From DYFT01 sp041695085 (GTDB lineage: Bacteria > Bacteroidota > Ignavibacteria > UBA10030): a stretch of 64,000 nt of DNA. Both the position numbers and the translations under genes were made by a program. The stretch is taken from NCBI GenBank assembly GCA_041695085.1, contig JBGFRO010000004.1:1-64000 (forward strand), given 5' to 3'. The notes beneath the pieces are model-generated. The model worked only from the letters and a program-made list of their open reading frames with translations, searched no databases and had not been told where the DNA came from. The number at the start of each line of letters is the position of its first letter. Positions within the stretch are counted from its first letter, which is position 1. Positions 1 to 7,105 of this stretch are shown piece by piece.

Positions 1-169
1 GTGTTTCACTATTCGAAAAAACCCCGATAGATCAAGCATTTACACCTATCGAACCGCAAAATGTCAGTCTCTATCCCAGCAACCAATTGAATCTCTTTGA
101 CTTATAGTTGGACACTACTGAATTTACAAAGAGAACGTACGGCTGCGGTTGAGAGCCGAAAGCGTTCGT

Positions 170-1099
170 TTACGTCGAATGCAACTTCTCGATGGCCGTA
201 AAGAGATCCAGCAGGCGGTCAAGATCGTCGAGTGAATAGTATTCTATCACGATCTCGCCGCGCCCGTCTTCTTTCGCTCGCACAGACACTTTCGTACCCA
301 ATGCTTGACGGAGCTTTTCTTCTACGCTTTGAATGCTCGCCACCGGTTCCGGTATCGGTGTTGCCGATCGCGTCACTTGCTTCGGAGGTTTGCTCGCCGC
401 TTTGACGAGCTGCTCGACCTTCCGTACGGAGAGTCCACCATCGACCGTTTTCTGATAAATCCTGATCTGCAGCGCTTCCGATGGAAGATTCACGAGTGCA
501 CGCGCGTGACCCATCGAGATCAGGTTCTTCTTCAATCCATTCTGGATTTCTTCCGGCAACTTCAGAAGCCGGAGGAAATTTGTGACGGTCGTGCGATCTT
601 TTCCAACCTTCTCCGCAACATCTTCCTGCGTCAGATGGCATTCCTCGATGAGTCGTTTGTACGCCGTAGCGATCTCGATTGGATTCAGCGTTTCGCGCTG
701 AATGTTTTCGACGAGCGCGAGCTCCAGCATCTCTTCGTCTGATTCGACAGAGATGATGTACGCGGGAATCTGTTCCAGTCCGGCGCTTTGCGCTGCACGG
801 AGTCGACGCTCACCCGAAATGAGTTGATATCCCTCCGTCACGCGCCGCACTGTGATCGGTTGGATCACCCCTTTCTCGATAATGGAGCGAGTCAACTCAG
901 CCAACGTTTCGGGATCAAACTCCTCTCTCGGCTGAAAAGGATTCGGCCGTATTCGCGCGATATCAATCCGGGCAATGATCCCCTCCCCTCCCGCGTCGCG
1001 TCCGATCTCATCACTCCGGACGCTTACCTCTTTCACGGGGGTCTTCGGAATCAGCGCGCTCAGTCCGCGTCCCAATACCGATTTTCTCTGCGTCGTCAT
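170..1099 (-). CDS. parB: Chromosome-partitioning protein ParB
   Basis: ParB binds parS sites, spreads as a CTP-dependent clamp and works with ParA to segregate the chromosome origin. The 309-residue protein begins MTTQRKSVLGRGLSALIP, the usual N-terminus of chromosomal ParB, so the ATG at 1099 is preferred over the longer frame reaching 1201. The ParB/sulfiredoxin-type box GERRLRAA lies at about residues 96-103 and a helix-turn-helix (EDVAEKVGKDRTTVTN) at about 148-165; the C-terminal dimerisation region is complete. The start overlaps the parA stop as ATGA (1096-1099), so the two are translationally coupled. Last gene of the long minus-strand run; 169 bp downstream to the window edge hold nothing recognisable. 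Confidence 0.95.
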   Translation of the reverse strand: MTTQRKSVLGRGLSALIPKTPVKEVSVRSDEIGRDAGGEGIIARIDIARIRPNPFQPREEFDPETLAELTRSIIEKGVIQPITVRRVTEGYQLISGERRLRAAQSAGLEQIPAYIISVESDEEMLELALVENIQRETLNPIEIATAYKRLIEECHLTQEDVAEKVGKDRTTVTNFLRLLKLPEEIQNGLKKNLISMGHARALVNLPSEALQIRIYQKTVDGGLSVRKVEQLVKAASKPPKQVTRSATPIPEPVASIQSVEEKLRQALGTKVSVRAKEDGRGEIVIEYYSLDDLDRLLDLFTAIEKLHST

Positions 1100-1902
1100 C
1101 CTTGTTGGGCAATGTGTTGCGGAATCGATTCCACCGGTAACGCGTCGTTGTTGGCCATCACCTCTTTTGCGAGCTCCATATAATTGCGCGTCCCGGAACA
1201 CACAACGTCGTACAGAATAATGGGCTTGCCGAAACTTGGTGCCTCGCTCAGCCGAATATTACGCGAGACGATCGTTTTGAACACCTTATCGCCGAAGTAC
1301 CGCTTTACCTCATCGAGGATCTGATTCGAAAGACGCAGGCGCGAATCGAACATCGTCAACAACACTCCTTCGATGTCGAGATTCGGATTCAAATTCTTCT
1401 TGACCATGTTGATCGTGTTGAAGAGCTGGCCAAGTCCCTCCAGCGCGAAATACTCGCACTGAACCGGGATTAACACAGAGTCGGCAGCGGTCAGCGCGTT
1501 CAACGTGAGGAGGCCAAGCGACGGAGGGCAATCAATCACAATGAAATCGTAGTTGCCGCGAATCTCCTGCAACGCTTCCGTCAGTTGACGTTCCCGATGT
1601 TCCACTTCGACCAGCTCAATCTCAGCGCCCACAAGATTAATGTGTGAAGGAACACACCAGAGGTACGGCATCTGCGTATCAACGACGGCGGAAGAAATAG
1701 GGAGGTTACCCAGTAATACTTCGTAAATCGATCTTCCTTCAATGGGTGTGACACCGATGCCGCTTGTGGCATTCGATTGGGGGTCAATATCAACCAAAAG
1801 GGTCTTCTTCTCCGCTACGGCAAGGGAAGCAGCTAAATTCACGGCGGTAGTGGTTTTGCCGACACCCCCTTTTTGATTCGCTATGACGATCATCTTTGCC
1901 AC
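1096..1902 (-). CDS. parA: Chromosome-partitioning ATPase ParA (Soj)
   Basis: ParA/Soj is a deviant Walker-A ATPase that dimerises on the nucleoid and is released by ParB. The protein shows the deviant P-loop KGGVGKTTT at residues 11-19, DIDPQSNATSG (switch/A' region) at about 40-50 and DCPPSLG at about 120. I choose the GTG at 1902, which gives the family-typical start (M)AKMIVIANQKGG; the ATG at 1893 is the alternative, and the longest frame (to 2001) adds an N-terminus unlike the family. Length 268 aa is normal. It overlaps parB by 4 bp. The preceding gene ends at 1934, so the partition pair probably belongs to the same transcription unit. Confidence 0.95.
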   Translation of the reverse strand: MAKMIVIANQKGGVGKTTTAVNLAASLAVAEKKTLLVDIDPQSNATSGIGVTPIEGRSIYEVLLGNLPISSAVVDTQMPYLWCVPSHINLVGAEIELVEVEHRERQLTEALQEIRGNYDFIVIDCPPSLGLLTLNALTAADSVLIPVQCEYFALEGLGQLFNTINMVKKNLNPNLDIEGVLLTMFDSRLRLSNQILDEVKRYFGDKVFKTIVSRNIRLSEAPSFGKPIILYDVVCSGTRNYMELAKEVMANNDALPVESIPQHIAQQG

Positions 1903-1933
1903 GGAGGGCTCTTTGTTGTTCCTGTTTTTGCCG

Positions 1934-2404
1934 TTAGACAACGGCCATGCCTGCAGCACAAAGAAGCGCCACAATCCCCCAAAAGATGGATCGGCGCACA
2001 AGCTTCTGGAACGTTAACCTCCACCCTTCGAAGATCTCGTCGTCGGAACCGCGAGTCTCCTCGAGCCGCTCCAAGACCTTACCCGTTTGCCACGAAAAAA
2101 AGAGAAGCAGGAGAAACGCAACCTGCTTTGCGACCAGAAGTTGGTACCACAGAGTGGAGAGATCGAACCAGAGAAAACGGGGACTCAGCAACATCAACAA
2201 AATCCCCGTAATGAGAATCGTCCAGACGCTGGACCATACGAACGGTAGAAATCGGCGTTGGACTTCGATCACTGTCGTGCTGCGCGTTTCTTTATGGTGC
2301 GCAGCGATTGGAAGAAGAAGGGTGTTGAGAAAGATCAATCCACCCAACCATGCCACGACAGAGATGATGTGCATAACCCTGCTCACCCAAAGAACAAAAT
2401 CCAT
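1934..2404 (-). CDS. CopD-like four-helix membrane protein
   Basis: Small integral membrane protein of 156 aa. It starts MDFVLWVSRVMHIISVVAW and has about four hydrophobic segments (roughly residues 5-27, 48-70, 80-100, 134-155). The pattern of an early His followed by Ser-x-x-x-W-x-G-G resembles the copper resistance D (CopD) superfamily and related uncharacterised membrane proteins. No metal transport is demonstrated by the sequence. The ATG at 2404 is favoured because it places a membrane helix directly after the start; a longer frame begins at 2488 immediately after the fmt stop and cannot be excluded. It lies between fmt and parA, in the same direction. Confidence 0.6.
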   Translation of the reverse strand: MDFVLWVSRVMHIISVVAWLGGLIFLNTLLLPIAAHHKETRSTTVIEVQRRFLPFVWSSVWTILITGILLMLLSPRFLWFDLSTLWYQLLVAKQVAFLLLLFFSWQTGKVLERLEETRGSDDEIFEGWRLTFQKLVRRSIFWGIVALLCAAGMAVV

Positions 2405-2488
2405 TCCGCGATCCGGACCGGTATCTGGTTGAACAACGTTGGTCGAATATACTCCTTTTTCAATCCGCACGCAACCAACGGAAAGCAC

Positions 2489-3421
2489 TCAACGAAAGAT
2501 ATCACCAACGTTCAATTGGTAGCCGCGCAGGAATTCTTCAATCCCCATACGTTTTCTCCCTTCTAATTGGACTTCCCGTAATGAGATCGTTCCGCCGCGA
2601 ACGCTCACTTCAAGTCGGTCTGACTCAACTCGCGCAACCGTCCCCGGTGGGAATTCTTCGTTCAAGGTAAGCGTAGCAAGCGACGAGCGATAGATGCGCA
2701 CTGTTTTCCCGTTGTGCTTCGTCCACGCGCACGGCAGCGGCGACAGGCCGCGAATGAAGTTGTGCACATCTTGTGGCGGCCGATCCCATCGTATTCTGCA
2801 GTCTTCTTTGAAAATTTTCGGGGCCGGCGTGGCGAGCGTTTCGTCTTGAGGCCTCGTAATAACCTTCCCGCGTTCAATGAGTCGCACTGTCTGCAACACG
2901 ATCTCCGCGCCAACTTCGGAAAGCGTGTCGTGCAGCTCCCCGGCCGTCGTATCGGGACCGATGGCAACACGCGCCTGCAAGATGATGGAACCTGTATCAA
3001 CCTTTTCCTGCAGGAAGAAGGTGGTCACACCTGTCTCTTTTTCCCCATTGATAATTGCCCAATGGATGGGCGCGGCCCCACGATATTTGGGGAGCAAAGA
3101 CGCGTGAAGATTGATAGAGCCGAGGCGCGGGATCAGAAATACCTCTTTCGGTAAAATCCGAAACGCGGCGACGACGATGAGATCCGGCTGAAGCGAAGCG
3201 AGAGCGGTTTGAAACTCTGCATCACGAAGACGTTCGGGTTGATAGAGAGGCAGATGATGCTGGAGGGCGTATTGCTTAACGGGGCTCGGCGTCATGCGTT
3301 GACCACGTCCTTGAGGCTTGTCGGGTGCTGTCACGACACCCACGATTTCGTACTCGTTCGTACGAAGTAGGTGCAAGCTTGGGACAGCAAACTCCGGCGT
3401 GCCCATATAGACGATACGCAT
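2489..3421 (-). CDS. fmt: Methionyl-tRNA formyltransferase
   Basis: Transfers a formyl group from 10-formyltetrahydrofolate to Met-tRNA(fMet) in the cytoplasm for translation initiation. The 310-aa length is typical. Visible landmarks are the N-terminal MRIVYMGTPEFAVPSL, the folate/catalytic stretch with Asn104 and His106 (INLHASLLPKYRGAAPIHWA) and Asp142 in VDTGS, corresponding to the catalytic triad known from the E. coli enzyme. The C-terminal oligonucleotide-binding-like domain follows from about residue 205. Only 9 bp separate it from def upstream, the common def-fmt pair that acts on the same Met at start and end of translation. Confidence 0.97.
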   Translation of the reverse strand: MRIVYMGTPEFAVPSLHLLRTNEYEIVGVVTAPDKPQGRGQRMTPSPVKQYALQHHLPLYQPERLRDAEFQTALASLQPDLIVVAAFRILPKEVFLIPRLGSINLHASLLPKYRGAAPIHWAIINGEKETGVTTFFLQEKVDTGSIILQARVAIGPDTTAGELHDTLSEVGAEIVLQTVRLIERGKVITRPQDETLATPAPKIFKEDCRIRWDRPPQDVHNFIRGLSPLPCAWTKHNGKTVRIYRSSLATLTLNEEFPPGTVARVESDRLEVSVRGGTISLREVQLEGRKRMGIEEFLRGYQLNVGDIFR

Positions 3422-3430
3422 CGCGAAGAC

Positions 3431-4024
3431 TCAAACCTCGGAACCAACAACGATGGGGTAACTGGCGTCCACCTCGCCTTTTTCGATGGCACGAAGGGCC
3501 GATTTCAACGAGGCCCGCTTGAGTCTGCTGAGATAATCGATGAACAGAACACCTTTAAGATGATCAACTTCGTGCTGAATCACACGCGCCAACAAACCTC
3601 CCGTCTCAAGCTCCACCTCGTTGAAGTTCATATCCTTAAACTTCAGCCGAATCGACTCTGGCCGCGTGACCTCCGCTCGGACCTCCGGAATGCTCAGACA
3701 GCCCTCTTCCATCGTGAAAGCGCCTCCACTCGAAAGAATCTCCGGATTGATCAGGACCAGCGTTTTCCTTTGTTTGACTTCAGTTTCGGATTCTTTGTGG
3801 TCATCTTCTTCTCGTTCAGATTCCTCCACGGCGGTCATATCGACAACAATCACCTGCCGGAGCTCCCCCACCTGATTAGCCGCGAGACCGATGCCGTGTG
3901 CTTGGTGCATCGTCTCCGTCATATCGTACACCAGCTTGATCAGAGCGTTAGTGAGCTGGTCAACCGGCTTCGCCTTCTTCCGTAAGACGCTGCTGCCGAA
4001 TAAATAGATAGGAAGAATTGCCAT
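3431..4024 (-). CDS. def: Peptide deformylase
   Basis: Metalloenzyme that removes the N-formyl group from nascent proteins. All three motifs are present: GIGLAANQ (residues 44-51), EGCLS (107-111, Cys109 metal ligand) and HEVDH (151-155, His151/His155 ligands with catalytic Glu152). At 197 aa it is a little long because of an acidic, Lys/Glu-rich insertion (about residues 66-87) between motif 1 and the next strand. It starts with ATG at 4024 and is followed 9 bp later by fmt. A small hairpin lies upstream at 4064-4080, which may separate it from the nlpC/rpoD transcript. Confidence 0.97.
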   Translation of the reverse strand: MAILPIYLFGSSVLRKKAKPVDQLTNALIKLVYDMTETMHQAHGIGLAANQVGELRQVIVVDMTAVEESEREEDDHKESETEVKQRKTLVLINPEILSSGGAFTMEEGCLSIPEVRAEVTRPESIRLKFKDMNFNEVELETGGLLARVIQHEVDHLKGVLFIDYLSRLKRASLKSALRAIEKGEVDASYPIVVGSEV

Positions 4025-4054
4025 ATCGTCTAAAATGATCGTGCTTCACAAACC

Positions 4055-4080
4055 TGAAAAAGGTCCCCATTTCTCGGGGA
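4055..4080 (-). terminator. Possible Rho-independent terminator after the NlpC/P60 gene
   Basis: On the minus strand the stem TCCCC / GGGGA (4076-4080 and 4064-4068, 7-nt loop) is followed after CC by TTTTTC. It lies 60 bp past the NlpC/P60 stop and 40 bp before def. The stem is only five or six base pairs, so it may be weak or partial. Confidence 0.4.
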
Positions 4081-4139
4081 GGCTGCACCCAAAGGGCGAT
4101 GAGTAAGGGGAGAAGCTCCGGACCGCATGAGGGTTTGGC

Positions 4140-4826
4140 TCAATCGACGATCCGCCGTGCTCCTTCATATCGTTTCTTGTAGTAGAAACTCTCAAGGGAG
4201 GAAATCGTTACGCCCAACGAGATGCTCGCGTGTGCGAACAGATCGTCGCCGAGATAGATTCCAACATGCGATGCCGACTCGCCTGTCGTGTTGAAGAAGA
4301 CAAGATCTCCGAACTTCAGATCTTCGAAGTCGACGGGGGTCCCCACTTTGAATTGTTCTGCGCTCGAGCGCGGTAAGAGCTTGCCGATCGAGTTTTTGTA
4401 AACAAGCATCGTATACGCAGAGCAGTCGAGTCCCTCGTCCGTCTCTCCACCGAGCTTATAGGGAACCCCCATCCACCGAGAAATCTGACGCATCATCCGC
4501 GCCTGATCCAGATTGGAAATCGACTCGTTCTTCTCGGTTCGAAAGCTTCTTGTTCCCGAACGGACCGCCTCTGCCTCCTCAGCTTCGGTCTCTCCCTCTT
4601 GTTCCTTTGATTCCGCCCTTGGCGTGGTGTCTTGTTGGGAAGCCGGCCGATCGCTTTTGCTTTTGAATCGCGGCGACGTTGGACCGCACCCCACGTTGAG
4701 GAGTGGGACGGCAAAGAGAACCAAGAGAAGAGTTATCAGCCACCCAGAACCGCGTTCCGGCCCCTTGCAAAAAAGCCCCGACGCTTGCCGAGGCTCAGTG
4801 CAAACAGATTTGCCGATGTGCTTCAT
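4140..4826 (-). CDS. NlpC/P60-family cell-wall hydrolase, probable lipoprotein
   Basis: Predicted cysteine peptidase that cleaves peptidoglycan stem peptides in the cell envelope. The 228-aa precursor has an extended basic N-terminus, a hydrophobic segment (about 29-44) and LNVGC with Cys47 as a possible lipidation site; the -3 residue is Asn, so the lipobox is imperfect. A low-complexity Glu/Arg linker (about 55-100) leads to the C-terminal NlpC/P60 domain with Cys135 (LDCSAYT), His187 (SHVGIYLG) and His199 (FAHAS) as the likely catalytic residues. The start overlaps the rpoD stop by one base (TAATG), so it is coupled to the σ factor gene. Exact bond specificity cannot be read from the sequence. 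Confidence 0.85.
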   Translation of the reverse strand: MKHIGKSVCTEPRQASGLFCKGPERGSGWLITLLLVLFAVPLLNVGCGPTSPRFKSKSDRPASQQDTTPRAESKEQEGETEAEEAEAVRSGTRSFRTEKNESISNLDQARMMRQISRWMGVPYKLGGETDEGLDCSAYTMLVYKNSIGKLLPRSSAEQFKVGTPVDFEDLKFGDLVFFNTTGESASHVGIYLGDDLFAHASISLGVTISSLESFYYKKRYEGARRIVD

Positions 4827-5683
4827 TAGCCTAAGTACGCACGAAGCGCTTTGCTGCGCGAAGCGTGACGTAACCGTCTGATCGCCTTTTCTTTGATTTG
4901 GCGAACACGCTCGCGCGTCAGGTTGAACTTTTCGCCGATCTCTTCCAACGTCAGCGAGTGCTCTTGATCCAATCCGAAATAGAGTCGAATGACCTGTGCC
5001 TCCCGTTCGCTCAGGGTTGCCAAGGCCCGACGCACCTCCTCCTTCAGCGATTCAGACATCAATTCGGAATCGGGAGCGGGCTGACGTTGATCTTGGATAA
5101 CATCCAGCAGCCGATTGTCCTCCCCCTGCGCGAAGGGAGCGTCCATCGAGAGATGCCGACCGGAAATCTTCAGTGTGTCGGAGACCTCAAACAGCGACAT
5201 GTCAAGCTCTTCCGCCAGCTCGCTTGCACTCGGCTCCCGTTCGAACTCCTGCTCGAGTGTGCTGAACGCCTTTCCGATTTTGTTCAAGGCACCCACGCGA
5301 TTGAGCGGAAGGCGAACAATACGGGATTGCTCTGCAAGGGCCTGCAAAATCGATTGACGGATCCACCAAACGGCGTACGAAATGAACTTGAAACCCCGCG
5401 TCTCGTCGAACCTTTTTGCCGCTTTGATCAGCCCGAGGTTCCCTTCGTTAATCAGGTCGCCCAGCGAGAGCCCTTGATTCTGATACTGTTTTGCCACGCT
5501 GACGACGAAACGGAGATTTGCCTTCGTCAGCTTCTCAAGAGCTTTCTGATCCCCTTTCTTGATCCTCCGTGCCAGCTCGATCTCCTCCTGGGGCGTCAGA
5601 AGATCGACCTTGCCGATTTCCTGAAGATACTTATCTAATGACTGGCTTTCGCGATTGGTATATTGCTTGCTGATTTTCACCAT
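4826..5683 (-). CDS. rpoD: Primary RNA polymerase sigma factor RpoD (σ70 family, short form)
   Basis: Housekeeping σ factor. At 285 aa it lacks region 1.1, as the Bacteroidota/Chlorobiota primary σ does. Region 1.2 (SQSLDKYLQEIGKVDLLTPQ), region 2 (DLINEGNLGLIKAAKRFD, then KFISYAVWWIRQSI for -10 recognition and melting), region 3 and region 4 with the -35 helix-turn-helix (TLEEIGEKFNLTRERVRQIKE) are intact. An AGGA-type Shine-Dalgarno (GGTGATAGGACCGT) sits just before the ATG at 5683. It is placed 67 bp after two microcompartment vertex genes and is coupled to the NlpC/P60 gene, an unusual neighbourhood for a σ factor. Confidence 0.96.
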   Translation of the reverse strand: MVKISKQYTNRESQSLDKYLQEIGKVDLLTPQEEIELARRIKKGDQKALEKLTKANLRFVVSVAKQYQNQGLSLGDLINEGNLGLIKAAKRFDETRGFKFISYAVWWIRQSILQALAEQSRIVRLPLNRVGALNKIGKAFSTLEQEFEREPSASELAEELDMSLFEVSDTLKISGRHLSMDAPFAQGEDNRLLDVIQDQRQPAPDSELMSESLKEEVRRALATLSEREAQVIRLYFGLDQEHSLTLEEIGEKFNLTRERVRQIKEKAIRRLRHASRSKALRAYLG

Positions 5684-5750
5684 ACGGTCCTATCACCTTC
5701 AATGTCCGAAACTCAACACACCTGTAAAACACGCAGGGTGTCTGAGAAGT

Positions 5751-6023
5751 TCATTGTTCCTGACGGTCGATCCTATCGATAATGCCGACGATGCTTGCAT
5801 CGACGGGAGCCATGTCCACCGGCAAGGGTATGACGGCTTCGCGCGCCGTGATGTACATCACCGTTTCACCGGGTCCGGCACCGACGGTATCGACAGCCAC
5901 AATCGGCGAACCGACGCTCCGTTGCTCTGCGTTCAGCGGTTGGATAAACTGCAATTTGAAACCATGCAGATGCTCATCCTTTCGCGTCGCCCAAATCGTG
6001 CCGATGACTCTTGCGAGAAACAT
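5751..6023 (-). CDS. Bacterial microcompartment vertex protein (EutN/CcmL, BMC-P), copy 1
   Basis: Ninety-residue protein of the EutN/CcmL family, which forms pentamers that cap the vertices of icosahedral microcompartment shells. It has the family pattern: MFLARVIGTIWATRKDEHL at the start, LQFIQPLN, then PIVAVDTVGAGPGETV (about 40-55) and the closing strand VDASIVGIIDRID (about 74-86). Where most members have GSSAR it reads TAREAVIPLP, so it has diverged from its neighbour. A good AGGAGAG Shine-Dalgarno lies six bases before the ATG. It follows a second vertex gene by 22 bp and precedes rpoD. No hexameric shell gene is in the window. Confidence 0.93.
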   Translation of the reverse strand: MFLARVIGTIWATRKDEHLHGFKLQFIQPLNAEQRSVGSPIVAVDTVGAGPGETVMYITAREAVIPLPVDMAPVDASIVGIIDRIDRQEQ

Positions 6024-6045
6024 GGGCTCTCTCCTGTTGACCTCG

Positions 6046-6315
6046 TCAGTCCGCGATATCGAGTTTGTCCACCACCGCCATAATCACGGCATCCACCGGT
6101 TTGTTCTTAGTCAGCGTCGTTTGTCGTGCCGAGCTCCCCGTCGTAATCAGCACAACATCCCCCACCCCCGCCTGCACTGTGTCGACGGCGACAACGAACG
6201 TATCCTTCAGTTTGTAATCGAGATCGACGTGCTTCACGATGAGGAACTTCATGCCGGTCAGTTCCTCATCTTTTCGGGTTGCCCACACCGTTCCAACGAC
6301 CTTTCCAAGAATCAT
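6046..6315 (-). CDS. Bacterial microcompartment vertex protein (EutN/CcmL, BMC-P), copy 2
   Basis: Eighty-nine-residue vertex protein of the same family as the adjacent copy. It begins MILGKVVGTVWATRKDEEL and shows VVAVDTVQAGVGDVVLITTGSSAR (about 41-64), the canonical GSSAR strand being intact here, and ends VDAVIMAVVDKLDIAD. A GGGAGATGA Shine-Dalgarno precedes the ATG at 6315. Presence of two non-identical vertex paralogues in tandem is common in metabolosome loci, where different pentamers may fill different vertices. The gene lies 32 bp after a PIN-domain gene and in the same direction as deoB further upstream. Confidence 0.94.
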   Translation of the reverse strand: MILGKVVGTVWATRKDEELTGMKFLIVKHVDLDYKLKDTFVVAVDTVQAGVGDVVLITTGSSARQTTLTKNKPVDAVIMAVVDKLDIAD

Positions 6316-6347
6316 GGACTCATCTCCCTTTACCGGCGATCGTCATT

Positions 6348-6806
6348 CTAAACCACGCGGGCCCGTCGAAAAATCTCATCTGCGTTGTCGATGTGATGAA
6401 GCAGTTTCGACGGAACAACGATTAACGGCCGGTACTTTCTCATGACCGTTCCGCGACCGGTCAGCAGCGGTAACCGACTTTCCAGGCACACACCTGCAAT
6501 CAAAAGCCGTAAATCGTCCTCCTTCGACCGCCTCGTGTGTCCGCGCAGGATCCCTATCTTCTTGCCGCTCTTTCCGTTCAATCCGAGAACCTTCACCGTC
6601 TGAAGAGAGCTCTCGACGGCCTCGCGTTCCTCCTCCGTCGAACAAAAAGAAAAAAGCTCGATTGCATTAAAGACGGTGGTGTAACAGAAAAACATCGACA
6701 TCGCCTTTCGCAACGCGGAACGCCCCCTTTCATCGTTGGATGCACCACGGTGCGTTAAATGGTCGATGAACACATCAGTATCGATGACGATCTTCTTCGG
6801 ATTCAA
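6348..6806 (-). CDS. PIN-domain protein, probable VapC-type toxin
   Basis: PIN domains are Mg-dependent RNases, and VapC-type toxins cut tRNA or rRNA. The 152-aa protein has the expected acidic set: Asp9 and Asp11 in IVIDTDVFID, Glu50 in FNAIELF, and Asp97/Asp98 in KEDDLRLLIAG. The C-terminal part (LPLLTGRGTVMRKYRPLIV) fits the last strand of the fold. It starts with TTG at 6806, overlapping the stop of the upstream antitoxin-like gene (TTGA), the usual antitoxin-toxin coupling. It is embedded between deoB and two microcompartment shell genes. Target RNA is unknown. Confidence 0.8.
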   Translation of the reverse strand: MNPKKIVIDTDVFIDHLTHRGASNDERGRSALRKAMSMFFCYTTVFNAIELFSFCSTEEEREAVESSLQTVKVLGLNGKSGKKIGILRGHTRRSKEDDLRLLIAGVCLESRLPLLTGRGTVMRKYRPLIVVPSKLLHHIDNADEIFRRARVV

Positions 6807-7105
6807 CCGACGACATCCTTTGCGCGTCGGCGAAACGCCGGACGACCCGCCAGCGCACCTTCCGCCCTGAGAAAACGTACAACGTTTTCCCTCGGCTCCA
6901 ATTGCAGTGCGCTGATACGTTCGATCTCTTCTTCAGTAACAGACCGCGTGCGAAGTTCACTCGTAACGCGATGCGCCGTTAAACGAACATGCACTTTTGT
7001 GTTTCCCTCCGCCTGGAACTTTCGCAGCGCTTCCTGTGGAAGCGTTAGCGTGCCGTCCGAGCGGAGCGTGGTGGAGAACTCAATACTCTGTCTCGTTTTC
7101 TCCAT
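6803..7105 (-). CDS. AbrB/SpoVT-like probable antitoxin
   Basis: One-hundred-residue protein. Residues about 8-40 (IEFSTTLRSDGTLTLPQEAL...) match the swapped-hairpin AbrB pattern in which a short strand, a turn with DG, LTLP and a helix form a DNA-binding dimer. The C-terminal half is charged and could wrap the toxin. It is immediately upstream of, and overlaps, the PIN-domain gene, and its own ATG overlaps the deoB stop by one base (TGATG at 7103-7107). I infer an antitoxin role from this order; a stand-alone regulator is possible. Confidence 0.6.
   Translation of the reverse strand: MEKTRQSIEFSTTLRSDGTLTLPQEALRKFQAEGNTKVHVRLTAHRVTSELRTRSVTEEEIERISALQLEPRENVVRFLRAEGALAGRPAFRRRAKDVVG

Noticed and set aside
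1..20. Half of a parS-like sequence (GTTTCAC) near parAB
   Set aside because: The 16-bp palindrome TGTTTCACGTGAAACA is not completed; only one arm resembles it, so no parS is called.
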